Translations under genes and position numbers: made by a program
Notes under the pieces: model-generated
What the model was told of the DNA's origin: nothing
What the model saw: only the letters and a program-made list of their open reading frames with translations
The model's database searches: none
In this document: positions 53,905 through 63,442 of the stretch, piece after piece
Layout of the letters: each line of letters opens with the position of its first letter
Numbering within the stretch: the first letter of the stretch is position 1
NCBI GenBank assembly: GCA_026874595.1
Contig: JAPPUL010000069.1
Coordinates: 1-64,000, forward strand
From: Sipunculus nudus
Lineage: Eukaryota; Annelida; Sipuncula; Golfingiida; Sipunculidae
Reading direction: 5' to 3'
DNA length: 64,000 nt

Positions 53905-54783
53905 ATGATAACTTCTAAAACGGCGTTATATGGTATACTGGGCAATCCTGTTGGGCACTCACTATCTCCACAAATGCACAATATAGGATTTCGATATCAC
54001 AATCTAAATGCAGTGTATGTAGCCTTTGAGGTCAAGTTAGAAGACCTTGAATTTAGTCTAAATGGCTGTAGGGGGCTTGGGATTAAGGGACTTAGTGTAA
54101 CTATTCCGTACAAGGAAAAGGTAATAAAATATTTAGATACTCTAGATGAGCATGCAAAGAAGATAGGAGCAGTTAATACAATCTTAAACGAAGCTGGGAA
54201 ATTGACAGGTTATAATACAGATGGTCTTGGAGCTTATGAGGCTATAGTTTCACGAGAAGACATAAGCGGCAAGTCTATTTTCATAATAGGGAATGGGGGA
54301 ACAGCAAAAGCGATTGTGCATGCATTAGTTAGTAAGGTTATGGGAATAGACATAATGGTATGCGGGCGTAGTCGTAAAAAGCTTGAAGTTTTTATAAAGG
54401 ATGTAAAAAAGAGTTATCCAGAAGCAAGACTTAGTTTTTGCACATACGAAGATGAGGGAGTTGATATTTTAGTTACAAGGAGCAAAGTGATAATAAACAC
54501 AACACCGATAGGGATGGCTGGTTATGATGCTGGTTATGATATAAAAGAGAATATTCCGCTACCGCTTGAGACGCTATTATGTAAAGAACATATATTATTT
54601 GATGCAGTATATAAACCATTGGAGACCAATTTTTTAAGAATTGGCAAAGCCAAGGGAGCGGTTATAATAAACGGTCTTGAACTTCTTCTAAATCAAGGGA
54701 TATTACAATTTGAGTTATGGACGGGGCTTAAGGCCCCCAAAGAAAAGATGTACAAAGCACTATATGAGAATATCAGTATATGA
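53905..54783 (+). CDS. aroE: Shikimate dehydrogenase
   Basis: 292 residues. NADPH-dependent reduction of 3-dehydroshikimate. Motifs: GNPVGHSLSPQMHN, the catalytic Lys in SVTIPYKEKV, the Asp in NTDGLGAYEA, and the nucleotide loop IGNGGTAKAIVHAL. It follows rpiB by about 85 bp and its 3' end is near a tRNA. Confidence 0.96.
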   Translation: MITSKTALYGILGNPVGHSLSPQMHNIGFRYHNLNAVYVAFEVKLEDLEFSLNGCRGLGIKGLSVTIPYKEKVIKYLDTLDEHAKKIGAVNTILNEAGKLTGYNTDGLGAYEAIVSREDISGKSIFIIGNGGTAKAIVHALVSKVMGIDIMVCGRSRKKLEVFIKDVKKSYPEARLSFCTYEDEGVDILVTRSKVIINTTPIGMAGYDAGYDIKENIPLPLETLLCKEHILFDAVYKPLETNFLRIGKAKGAVIINGLELLLNQGILQFELWTGLKAPKEKMYKALYENISI

Positions 54784-54839
54784 GAATATAGAAAAATAGT
54801 TATTCTTAGTGTTTAAGTTAAGGCGTTAAGTTAAGGAAG

Positions 54840-54913
54840 TAGCGGTGCAGGGATTCGAACCCCGGACACGTGGATTATGATTCCACTGCTCTAACCAACT
54901 GAGCTACACCGCC
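54840..54913 (-). tRNA. tRNA with anticodon CAU (elongator Met or Ile2)
   Basis: 74 nt. Acceptor GGCGGTG pairs with CACCGCT (one G-U), anticodon stem GTGGA/TCCAC with loop ATCATAA, T-arm CGGGG/CCCTG. The anticodon stem lacks the three G-C pairs of an initiator, so it reads AUG internally, or AUA if the C is lysidinylated. CCA is not encoded. Confidence 0.94.
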
Positions 54914-55020
54914 AAAAATGAAAGATGATATAATTACCTAAAAAAAACAAAATCTAAATAACATACTAAAGATAGTATAACTAAATCATTTGGATAAGAG
55001 AAAAACTGTTGTATTTAAAT

Positions 55021-55094
55021 TAGCGGGGGTAGGACTTGAACCTACGATCTTCGGGTTATGAGCCCGACGAGATAGCCATCTTCTCCACCCCGCA
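55021..55094 (-). tRNA. Initiator tRNA-fMet
   Basis: 74 nt. The anticodon stem ends in three consecutive G-C pairs around loop CTCATAA, the mark of initiators. Acceptor GCGGGG pairs with CCCCGC, while position 1 (T) and 72 (T) do not pair; the usual initiator mismatch is C1-A72. The unpaired end is what formyltransferase recognises. CCA not encoded. Fmt and Def are encoded in the same window. Confidence 0.93.
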
Positions 55095-55293
55095 ACGATA
55101 TGTGTATAGATAATGATAGTACATTTACAGTATATGTCAAGGGTAGTAGCATCTAAAAAGCAAACTATGTATAGATAGTTTAAAACAACACCAATTATTA
55201 AGATTCCAAGCTAATTAATTTAAAACTAGTAAGACAAACTAAAACAATACATTACAACCACTCATAAAACACTTCATATATATAAAAAAATGC

Positions 55294-55758
55294 TTAAGCC
55301 AAAACTCCAAAACAAATCGCCGCAATACTAAGAGCAAACATAACATAATGTAATATTCGTATGCGTTTAAAAGCTGCATCAATAAGAGCACTACCCTCTG
55401 ATTTTTCTAACTTATCTATATCTCTCTTTATAATAGGACGTACAACAAATATTACTAAAATCCATAAAAGCCATATCAAAAACATAAGTAAAACATAAAT
55501 TCCCCTCCCTTCAAAAAGAGCTGAAAAAGAAGTTTTATAAGCTAAGTGCATAAGGTAAAGTCCACTAAGTCCTACTATTATACTATATACCTTTGCATAT
55601 GGAGTAAAGCCCTTTTCTATATCTCTAAAAGATGATAGCTTATCTAAAGGATTAGTAAGCTTATTAAGAGAAGGTAGCAAAATCAAACTTACATAAGCAC
55701 CTCCTCCTGCCCAAAAAACTACACTAAGTACATGAATAATTAGAACAATTTCAAACAT
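55294..55758 (-). CDS. Four-helix membrane protein, CopD/DUF2269-like
   Basis: 154 residues with four membrane helices. The first (IIHVLSVVFWAGGGAYVSLI) has the His, Trp and Gly arrangement found in CopD-like and DUF2269 small membrane proteins. Function not established; possible heme or redox partner. It is divergent from ychF. Confidence 0.7.
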   Translation of the reverse strand: MFEIVLIIHVLSVVFWAGGGAYVSLILLPSLNKLTNPLDKLSSFRDIEKGFTPYAKVYSIIVGLSGLYLMHLAYKTSFSALFEGRGIYVLLMFLIWLLWILVIFVVRPIIKRDIDKLEKSEGSALIDAAFKRIRILHYVMFALSIAAICFGVLA

Positions 55759-55851
55759 AATTTTATTCTCCTACCGTTTCTTAATATAATAATCTTATTA
55801 AATTAATTAGTTATTATAAAATACATAAAAAAAAACTTAAGGACTAACTAT

Positions 55852-56958
55852 ATGGGATTTTCATGCGGCATTATAGGACTTCCGAATGTCGGTAAGTCAA
55901 CATTATTTAACGCATTAACTAAAAAGGGTGCCGAAAGTTCAAATTATCCATTCTGCACTATAGACCCCAATATTGGAGTTGTGCCTCTGCCTGACACTCG
56001 TATGCAAGAGATACTTAAGCATGTTATTACTAAAAAAGTCGTTCCTACTTTTATGCATTTTACTGATATTGCAGGACTTATTAAAGGCGCAAGTCAGGGG
56101 CAGGGGCTTGGTAATAAGTTTTTAGCTCATATACGAGAGGTTTTGGCTATTGCTCATGTTGTTCGGATCTTTTCGGATAAGGATATTGCTCATGTTGGAC
56201 AGATTGACCCTATTGGTGATTTTGATATTGTTATGACAGAATTAAAGCTTAAGGATATGGAGAGTATAGAAAAGCGTTTATCTCGTCTTGAAAAGGAGAT
56301 TAGATCAGGGAGTAAGGAAACAAAGGAAGAACATAGATTTTTAAAAGAAGTACAGATGCATTTAAATGGTGATAAGCTGTTGTCTTCCATAAAGATGGGT
56401 AATGAAGAGCATGCTTTACTTAAAGGCCTTAGTCTTTTGACATTAAAACCGCAAATAATCGTTGCAAATGTTAGTGAGACCCAGCTTAAGGCTCTTGACG
56501 ATGACAAGTATTATACTAAATTAAAACGTTATGCAAAGGAAGAGCATAATATAAAAGTTATTCCTTTATGTGCACAGATTGAGAAAGAACTTGCGAATGA
56601 CCTTACTGAGGATGAGTATAGCCAGTATTTAGAAACTTTTGGACTTAAGGAGTCTTCTTTGACTAAGCTTATAACAGAGGGGCATGAGCTGCTTGACCTA
56701 ATTACATTTTATACAATTGGAGACAAGGAATGCCGTGGATGGGACATAAAAAGAGGTTCTAATGCGCTTTATGCAGCTTCCAAAATACATACAGATATAG
56801 AAAAAGGGTTTATACGTGCACAGATAATATCATATAAAGATTTCGTAGAAAATGAATGTTCATATTCAAGATGTAAAGATAAGGGTAAAATGCGTCTTGA
56901 AGGTAAGGATTACATTATGGAAGACGGAGACATTGTACATTTTAGGTTTAATGTTTAA
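55852..56958 (+). CDS. ychF: Redox-regulated ATPase YchF (OLA1-type)
   Basis: 368 residues. G1 loop GLPNVGKST, then the family signature NYPFCTIDPNIGVVPLPD and the switch FTDIAGLIKGASQGQGLG. The C-terminal TGS-like domain ends with VHFRFNV, typical for YchF. It binds ribosomes and prefers ATP. TTAAGG lies about eleven bases before ATG 55852. Confidence 0.97.
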   Translation: MGFSCGIIGLPNVGKSTLFNALTKKGAESSNYPFCTIDPNIGVVPLPDTRMQEILKHVITKKVVPTFMHFTDIAGLIKGASQGQGLGNKFLAHIREVLAIAHVVRIFSDKDIAHVGQIDPIGDFDIVMTELKLKDMESIEKRLSRLEKEIRSGSKETKEEHRFLKEVQMHLNGDKLLSSIKMGNEEHALLKGLSLLTLKPQIIVANVSETQLKALDDDKYYTKLKRYAKEEHNIKVIPLCAQIEKELANDLTEDEYSQYLETFGLKESSLTKLITEGHELLDLITFYTIGDKECRGWDIKRGSNALYAASKIHTDIEKGFIRAQIISYKDFVENECSYSRCKDKGKMRLEGKDYIMEDGDIVHFRFNV

Positions 56959-57036
56959 TATTTATAGGTTTAAACGATATACAACAAAAGATAATAAGTA
57001 AAGCTTATCTGAGCTGGACAGCCTTTAGTAATTAAT

Positions 57037-57064
57037 TTGACTTATAATATTTTTGTGTTATAAT
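57037..57064 (+). promoter_or_regulatory. Near-consensus sigma-70-type promoter
   Basis: TTGACT (57037-57042), 16 bp, TATAAT (57059-57064). It serves the lipoprotein at 57120, whose ribosome site GGAG is at 57105-57108. It is the best promoter match seen in the window. Confidence 0.65.
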
Positions 57065-57119
57065 TGTTCATTAGACATTTTCCTATTGTCATTTTTTTTT
57101 TATTGGAGAAATTTAAAAA

Positions 57120-57905
57120 ATGAAACACTCTATCACAATGATACCTTTAGTGCTTATTGCACTTTTTGCTCTTACACTTAGCTCATGCAAAAGTGATGGG
57201 ACAAGCACGGACCAACAGAACAAGAATAATCCGAGCAAAACAACGAACCAACCGACAGATGGTAAAAGCGTCAGCTATACGTCTGATAAATCTATATTTC
57301 AAGACTTCCAAGCAGAACAAGAGGAAAAAGACGCCAACAATAGAATAACTCTTGTGAAGGGCCAGATTAAGAATGAATACGTTACTGGTACCAAGATCCC
57401 TGGAGCCGCTTTCGACGAGAGTTTTCGCAACAAAATCGCAGGGAACCGCGTACACATTATGGCTTATTTAGCTCATACTGGAGCAGGAACTCAGAAAAAC
57501 GGCTCAATAAGCCCGCCTAATATAACAGAAGCACAGGTAGCACTACCCACAAATAAGGATGAACTTGCATTTCTACTCTTAAACATAGAGAAAAGTAAAT
57601 TAAACGCGGACATACCACAAACAGCAGATAAGAACTCACTAAATAAAGCTAACTTTAATAACACTAACCCAAATGATGTAATATACAAAACATGGAATTT
57701 AGCAAAGCCGACTTCTTCTAAACATTTTAATGTTTACGTTTTTCAAGTATATGAAACCAACGGTAAAGTTGTTCTTCCTGGAGGTATAGATAGCGCTACA
57801 CCTTCAGATATTGCCGGCATTATGGCAGATATTGCCGGCATTACGGCCCTATCACCATTACATCGTGAAGTACACTTTACCTATAAGCCTGAGCCTGCTA
57901 TGTAG
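57120..57905 (+). CDS. Predicted lipoprotein, function unknown
   Basis: 261 residues. Signal peptide with lipobox LSSC (Cys23). After a Ser/Thr/Asn/Gln-rich linker (residues 25-55), the mature domain has no recognised fold. Near the end a short tandem repeat gives DIAGIMADIAGI. It has its own consensus promoter and a strong terminator, so it is a well-expressed single gene. Confidence 0.75.
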   Translation: MKHSITMIPLVLIALFALTLSSCKSDGTSTDQQNKNNPSKTTNQPTDGKSVSYTSDKSIFQDFQAEQEEKDANNRITLVKGQIKNEYVTGTKIPGAAFDESFRNKIAGNRVHIMAYLAHTGAGTQKNGSISPPNITEAQVALPTNKDELAFLLLNIEKSKLNADIPQTADKNSLNKANFNNTNPNDVIYKTWNLAKPTSSKHFNVYVFQVYETNGKVVLPGGIDSATPSDIAGIMADIAGITALSPLHREVHFTYKPEPAM

Positions 57906-57924
57906 GCTGCAGCTTATACATTTT

Positions 57925-57953
57925 AAGCCTTAGATAAATTCTAAGGCTTTTTT
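57925..57953 (+). terminator. Rho-independent terminator
   Basis: AAGCCTTAG (57925-57933) pairs with CTAAGGCTT (57941-57949), loop of seven, then a run of T to 57953. Confidence 0.9.
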
Positions 57954-58054
57954 ACCTTTCTTGGTTTTAGCTTAGGTTTTACCTTTCTTGAGGTTTATAT
58001 TTTAAGTAATTATTTATATCTTTTAATAACTGGGTTATCTTTAAACTTAAGTTA

Positions 58055-58972
58055 ATGATTGATTTAAATACTAATATCGGAAGTCTAATAATTAAAAATC
58101 CCGTTATCGCTGCATCTGGCACTTGTGGATACGGAGTTGAACTTATTGACATTTTGGATATTAATAAACTAGGGGCGATCTCGGTCAAAGGTCTACACCT
58201 AAATCCTCAGAAAGGTAATTCTCCTACTAGGATATTTGAAACCCCTTGTGGAATGCTTAATGCCATTGGTTTGCAGGGTATTGGGATAAATGCTTTTAAA
58301 AAGGACAAAATGCCCATCCTTAGAAACTTTGATACTCATATAATACTTAACTTTTGGGGGAAAACTCAAAAGGAATATGAGGATGCTCTTTATTTACTTA
58401 ATGATTTTGAGGAGGGAGATATTTCGGCTTTTGAACTTAATGTCTCTTGTCCGAATATTAAAGAAGGTGGCATTACATTTGGAACTGACCCAAAAGCCCT
58501 TGGCAAACTCGTTAATTCTCTTGCCAAAAAAACGTCATTGCCTCTTATCGTAAAACTCTCTCCTAATGTAACTTCTATTGCGACAATGGCTAAAATAGCT
58601 CAAGACAATGGTGCAGATGCTATTTCGTTAATTAATACCTATCCTGCTATGGCAATAGATATTAAAAAAAGAAAACCTATCCTTTCTAATGTAACCGGAG
58701 GACTATCAGGTCCTGCCATTAAACCTATTGCCCTTAAAATGCTTTGGGATGCTTATTGTGCTGTTGATATCCCTCTTATTGGCATCGGTGGGATTATGTG
58801 TGCTAATGATGCTCTTGAATTTATTATAGCTGGGGCTTCCGCTGTGCAAATTGGTACTGCTAACTTCATCGACCCTTTTGCTACCTTAAATATTTTAAAT
58901 GGTATTTATGATTATTGTAAAGATAACAGTATATCCGATATAAAATCTTTGATAGGAAGCTTAGAAGTTTAA
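58055..58972 (+). CDS. pyrD: Dihydroorotate dehydrogenase, class 1B type
   Basis: 305 residues. Pyrimidine synthesis: dihydroorotate to orotate. The catalytic residue is a Cys in ELNVSCPNIKEGG, which marks class 1; the length and KLSPNVT region fit class 1B, the NAD-linked form that works with PyrK. No pyrK is nearby. Motifs GTCGYGVEL and the FMN-phosphate end GIGGIMCANDALEFI and ASAVQIGTA are present. Confidence 0.94.
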   Translation: MIDLNTNIGSLIIKNPVIAASGTCGYGVELIDILDINKLGAISVKGLHLNPQKGNSPTRIFETPCGMLNAIGLQGIGINAFKKDKMPILRNFDTHIILNFWGKTQKEYEDALYLLNDFEEGDISAFELNVSCPNIKEGGITFGTDPKALGKLVNSLAKKTSLPLIVKLSPNVTSIATMAKIAQDNGADAISLINTYPAMAIDIKKRKPILSNVTGGLSGPAIKPIALKMLWDAYCAVDIPLIGIGGIMCANDALEFIIAGASAVQIGTANFIDPFATLNILNGIYDYCKDNSISDIKSLIGSLEV

Positions 58973-59012
58973 AAGCAGGAACAAAAGAGGAACAAAAGAG
59001 GAACAAAACATT

Positions 59013-59858
59013 ATGCTAATTAAGAAAATATCGACTATTCTTGTTGCACTCATAGTTATAATAGCAATTCCAAGCATTACCATGTTTAACGATAATAAAG
59101 CTCAGGCTTACTTTTATGTTTCAATGCGATATATTGGTCTTATAGAGCTTGGACAGCTTGATTCTAACAATAAAAATATTAATAAAGCCCTTAATTATGC
59201 TCAAAAAGCTTTAACTTTTAACGAAAACCACCCTCAAGCAAATTACCTCTACTCTCATACTTTACTAAAGTATTACAACAACCCTAAAAAGGCTCTTATA
59301 CATATGAAAAAAGCATTAAACGCATTCCCACAAAGCCCAAGATTAAATAGTATAACTTCTCTTATATATCTTGAAATTGGAAGTAGAACTAACAAAACAC
59401 ATGCCATAAAGAATAATCCAAACTTACAAAAGGCTTTGGAACATGCTAATATTGCATTGGAATATGCTAAAGAAGATAATGAAAGAATAGCTTATATTAG
59501 CCAGATTTCCGAACTACATTATAAATTGAAAAACTTCTCTAAAGTCGATACTTTGTTTACAAATAGTTTAAAAGACTTTCCCAAAAGTTACGTCCTCCAC
59601 AACAACTATGCCTGGTTCCTTTTAGAGGAATCTTCTTTATTTAATCCTCACAAAGCTTTAGTTCATGCTAAGAAAGCTGCCGAATTAAGTAGCTCTTTAA
59701 AACCATATATTTTAGATACTTTGGCTACTGCCTATTTTAAACTTGGACAAGTACATAAGGCTATTGAACTTGAAAAAGAGGCTTATAAATTATCTTCTTC
59801 TAAGAAAGATAAAGAATTGTTCCTAAGAAAGATTAACAAGTTTAAACAAAGTTTATAG
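59013..59858 (+). CDS. TPR-repeat protein, membrane-anchored
   Basis: 281 residues. One N-terminal hydrophobic helix (residues 5-23) anchors it. The remainder is a chain of TPR-type helix pairs (NKALNYAQKALTFNENHPQA, NPKKALIHMKKALNAFPQSP, LQKALEHANIALEYAKED, HKALVHAKKAAELS). A protein-binding scaffold; partner unknown. 40 bp after pyrD, where a short direct repeat of AAAAGAGGAAC gives several GAGG cores before the ATG. Confidence 0.82.
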   Translation: MLIKKISTILVALIVIIAIPSITMFNDNKAQAYFYVSMRYIGLIELGQLDSNNKNINKALNYAQKALTFNENHPQANYLYSHTLLKYYNNPKKALIHMKKALNAFPQSPRLNSITSLIYLEIGSRTNKTHAIKNNPNLQKALEHANIALEYAKEDNERIAYISQISELHYKLKNFSKVDTLFTNSLKDFPKSYVLHNNYAWFLLEESSLFNPHKALVHAKKAAELSSSLKPYILDTLATAYFKLGQVHKAIELEKEAYKLSSSKKDKELFLRKINKFKQSL

Positions 59859-59873
59859 CTTTTATCTATTCTT

Positions 59874-61193
59874 TTATAACTTAGACTTTATAAGCTCGTA
59901 GGTCTTTTTACTCCCATTTCTACGCTTTTTGAAAACATCTTTTGCATTATTACCTATAATCTTTCTATAACCAGGGCATAGAACTAACTTACGGATGTTT
60001 TTATATATAAAAGATTTGACCCCTTCATATTCCTTATTGCAAACTATTAATCCACACTCTTTTTTAGATTCATTTACTATATATTCTATACTTTCATAGT
60101 AGGGACCTACTAAAACTGCTTTTCCAAAGTGCATTGCCTCTAGTGGATTATGGCCGCCAAGCCCTTTTATTAGCGTGCCGCCAAGTATCACTATATCAGA
60201 TAGCTTATAAAACGATACAAGTTCTCCCATTATATCAACTACTAGTACTTTTAATAATATATCATAAAGAGAAACTCCTTTGTAACCACCTCTTATATAT
60301 TCACTTAACAAGATAGTCTTAAAACCACGCTCTTTACTTGCTTTTACACATTTTAAAGCCTCCTTAACATCTCTTGGGGCAAGTATTAAAAACAATTTAT
60401 CATTACGTTTTAAAAGCTTTGTAAAACTATCAAGCACTAATTCGTATTCTCCCCCATGCACGCTGCCAGCAACTATATATTTTTTCCCCAAAAACTCCTC
60501 TTGCTCCAAAAACCTTTTCTCAATACCACTTAATCTGCTATCTACTAATATGTCAAACTTTAGGTTATCTATAATATTTATCTTGCTCCCTAAAATGCCC
60601 AGTTCCATAAGCCCTTTACAATCTTTTTGTGTTTGTACAAAAAGATGATTATGACAATTGAATACTTTACTAAACAAAAGCTTTAAACGTTTGTAACGCC
60701 TTATGACATCATCTCCTATATGGCCATTTATCATGTATGTCTTTATTTTTAAAAGCTTTGCCATAAGCAAAAAAAAGGGCCATACCTCAACTTCTGCAAA
60801 ACATACTGCTTTTGGCTTTATCCGTTTAAGATATAGATACACAGGTATAGGATTATCGTATGGGAAATAGCTTACTTTGTCTTCTTTATATATACGTTTG
60901 GCAAGAACTAGCCCAGACTTTGTATTCGTTGTTATTAAAAGTCTAAAACCCTTTCGGGCAAGACTTGCAAAGTACTCCAAAGACGCAAGTTCTCCTGCTG
61001 ATACTCCGTGTAGCCACAAGATATCCTTATCCTCATAATCTGATTGCTTTTTTGACAAATCTTTTGACAAATCTTTAAATGGGAATATTTTCTTCTTATG
61101 TTCTTTCCATCCAGGAATATACAAGAACATAAGAAGTATATAAAGACTTGATAAAACAAAATAAACTATTAGTAAAATAAAAAACATTCTCAC
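59874..61193 (-). CDS. waaA: 3-deoxy-D-manno-octulosonic acid transferase
   Basis: 439 residues. It adds Kdo to lipid IVA on the inner face of the inner membrane. One N-terminal anchor helix, then the catalytic Glu68 in GVSAGELASLE. Nucleotide-sugar domain motifs: VWPFFLLMAKLLKIKTYMIN, ILAPRDVKEALK and the late GGTLIKGLGGHNPLEAMHFG. With lpxA it argues for LPS or LOS. GTG 61193 or ATG 61187 can be the start. Confidence 0.94.
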   Translation of the reverse strand: MRMFFILLIVYFVLSSLYILLMFLYIPGWKEHKKKIFPFKDLSKDLSKKQSDYEDKDILWLHGVSAGELASLEYFASLARKGFRLLITTNTKSGLVLAKRIYKEDKVSYFPYDNPIPVYLYLKRIKPKAVCFAEVEVWPFFLLMAKLLKIKTYMINGHIGDDVIRRYKRLKLLFSKVFNCHNHLFVQTQKDCKGLMELGILGSKINIIDNLKFDILVDSRLSGIEKRFLEQEEFLGKKYIVAGSVHGGEYELVLDSFTKLLKRNDKLFLILAPRDVKEALKCVKASKERGFKTILLSEYIRGGYKGVSLYDILLKVLVVDIMGELVSFYKLSDIVILGGTLIKGLGGHNPLEAMHFGKAVLVGPYYESIEYIVNESKKECGLIVCNKEYEGVKSFIYKNIRKLVLCPGYRKIIGNNAKDVFKKRRNGSKKTYELIKSKL

Positions 61194-61312
61194 TATTATC
61201 TTAAGCTATTTATTCATATATTATATTTATCTTTTATATTTATCTTTAAAACTATAGTGTTTTTACTTCTTAGTATTTATTGTTTTATTTATTTGAAGCT
61301 AATTAGTGTATC

Positions 61313-61993
61313 GTGATTACTCTTAAAGACGTCTCTAAAACATATAAGAAAGATAATTATAAAGTCCTTAATAAGATAAACTTTACTTGCAAGGATAAGG
61401 ACTTTTTATGCATTACAGGTCCGTCTGGTTGTGGCAAAACTACTTTGCTTAATATAATTACAGGACTTACAAAGCCTTCATCAGGTGATATTTTCTTTGA
61501 TGACAGCAAAGTTAAAGGCTTTTTTGATTTTAAAAGCTCTTTGTTTCGAAGTCAAAATATTGGCTTTGTATTCCAAGATTTTAGACTTATACCCTATCAT
61601 TCTGTTTTGGAAAATGTAATAATGCCTCTAAAGTTCTCTGATATCCCCCAAAAGGAACATAAAGACATTGCCTGCTCTCTTTTAAATGATATGAAGATCT
61701 TTGATAAGCGTCAGCATAAACCTAACGAACTCTCTGGCGGTCAGCAACAACGAGTTGCTATTGCGCGCGCTATGGTCAAAAAACCTAAGGTGATACTCGC
61801 TGATGAGCCTACTGGGAATTTAGATGATCTTAATGCCAAAAGCATTATTAATATTTTTATGAATATTAACTCAAATCTAAATACCGCATTCGTTATTGCA
61901 ACACATGATAAATTATTTATGCAACAAGCCCAGAAAGTTTATACACTTGAAAATTCGAAGCTTACTAACTCAACCGATAAGGAGTACAATTAG
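61313..61993 (+). CDS. ABC transporter ATP-binding protein, FtsE/LolD type
   Basis: 226 residues, GTG start 61313. Walker A GPSGCGKT (residues 36-43), Q-loop FQDFRLIPYHSVLENV, signature LSGGQQQR and Walker B VILADEPTGNLD, then the H-loop ATHDK. The FtsE/LolD/MacB class. Its partner follows 6 bp later. LolD would move lipoproteins out of the inner membrane and FtsE would control septal amidases; the large size of the permease favours the LolD/MacB kind over FtsE. Confidence 0.92.
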   Translation: MITLKDVSKTYKKDNYKVLNKINFTCKDKDFLCITGPSGCGKTTLLNIITGLTKPSSGDIFFDDSKVKGFFDFKSSLFRSQNIGFVFQDFRLIPYHSVLENVIMPLKFSDIPQKEHKDIACSLLNDMKIFDKRQHKPNELSGGQQQRVAIARAMVKKPKVILADEPTGNLDDLNAKSIINIFMNINSNLNTAFVIATHDKLFMQQAQKVYTLENSKLTNSTDKEYN

Positions 61994-61999
61994 CAAAGT

Positions 62000-63418
62000 A
62001 TGTTTAATAAATTTTTAAATATTACCTCCATACTGTTTATAAATCTAAGACGCAATTGGGGAAAAGAACTCTTTATTGGATTTGGGATAATACTTGCTTT
62101 AATTGTACTAATTACCGGAAACACCATTACAAAGGGGCTTAAAACTGTTTATGAGAAAAGCCTTTTTAGCAATATCCCGTTTAACGAGATTAAAATTGAT
62201 GGCTCTGTTAAAACAGTTATTGAAGGCAGTATCTTTAATATTCAGGAAGTACAACGAAAACGTACCGTACATAACATATCACAACAATTTATAAACGAAA
62301 TTAAAACTTGGGAAGAGGTTAAGACCATTTATCCCGTTACTAAAGCTCTATTCCCTATCAGTGTATATGTCATTGCAAAGCCGCCTATAAGAAATAATGA
62401 AACCATCTTTATTCTAGAACCTCCGGTCGTAGGCATTCCTGAACCCATTGCTGATAAATATATTAAGCAATACTCAAGTAAAGACGCTCTTAAAGAATAT
62501 AAAAATAACTTCCCAAATGGATTTAAAAAGCATAATGGCTTTATTCCTGTTCTTATCCCTCGTTATCTGCAAGACATCGGGACTAGTGTTATGCAGGCTA
62601 ATACATTTCCTGATATGAACTTATCTGTATTACAAAATTTCTTCACCCTTAACATCCTTTTCAACAAATCTACTTTCATTTCTTCTCAATACCAAAAATC
62701 TAATGTAAACAACTTGTATGGCAAAATAGTTGGCTTTTCTGATCTGAACTTAACTGCTGGTATTGCTATGCCTCAGGAGGAACTTGAAGCTATTAAAAAG
62801 ACGGTCTTGTCAGATAACGAAAGTTCTGGTTTTGAGTCTTTAATCATACGTTTTAAAAAGGATTCTAACGTTAAGGCATTTACACAAAAGGTCAAGACTT
62901 TTGCTTTAAAGCATAATATCAAAGTTGCTGAATCGTCTTTAGTTTCAAAGCTTTCTGAGTATATTCAAAGCTTTATACAATATTTTGAGTTAACTATATT
63001 TATAATCGGTGGGACTATTTTATTGGTTAGTGCTATATCTATATTTTATGCTTTCTCATACCTATTTATTCAACGCAATTTGGAACTCGGTCTTTATAGA
63101 TTCTTTGGCGCCACCAATACATATATTGCAATATTAACCGCACTTGAAGCCCTCATTATCGGCATTTTCTTCGCTGCTTTAGGTTTTATTTTAAGCTATC
63201 TTATAACAGATATTTACATAATTAAAGATTCTCAAAGCATTATGAAGCTTTTACCTGATAATATTAAAGCTTACATCTTTAACCAAGAACTTAAAGATAT
63301 TTTTAAATTCTATTACAACGATAATATAATATTTATTGCCATTGCTTGTCTTACGTCTATCTTAAGCGCACTTAGTGTCGCTATCATAAACACTATTAGG
63401 TGGAATAATAATAACTGA
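62000..63418 (+). CDS. ABC transporter permease, FtsX/LolC-like
   Basis: 472 residues. One N-terminal helix (residues 25-45), a large extracytoplasmic domain of about 290 residues, then three C-terminal helices (IFIIGGTILLVSAISIFYAF, LEALIIGIFFAALGFIL, NIIFIAIACLTSILSALSVA). That layout is MacB/LolC/FtsX topology. Size exceeds classical FtsX (about 300), so lipoprotein export (LolC/E) or a MacB-like role is more likely; the very many lipoproteins in the window fit this. Only one permease gene is present. Confidence 0.87.
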   Translation: MFNKFLNITSILFINLRRNWGKELFIGFGIILALIVLITGNTITKGLKTVYEKSLFSNIPFNEIKIDGSVKTVIEGSIFNIQEVQRKRTVHNISQQFINEIKTWEEVKTIYPVTKALFPISVYVIAKPPIRNNETIFILEPPVVGIPEPIADKYIKQYSSKDALKEYKNNFPNGFKKHNGFIPVLIPRYLQDIGTSVMQANTFPDMNLSVLQNFFTLNILFNKSTFISSQYQKSNVNNLYGKIVGFSDLNLTAGIAMPQEELEAIKKTVLSDNESSGFESLIIRFKKDSNVKAFTQKVKTFALKHNIKVAESSLVSKLSEYIQSFIQYFELTIFIIGGTILLVSAISIFYAFSYLFIQRNLELGLYRFFGATNTYIAILTALEALIIGIFFAALGFILSYLITDIYIIKDSQSIMKLLPDNIKAYIFNQELKDIFKFYYNDNIIFIAIACLTSILSALSVAIINTIRWNNNN

Positions 63419-63442
63419 TTTTAGTATTCAAATTTTAATTTA

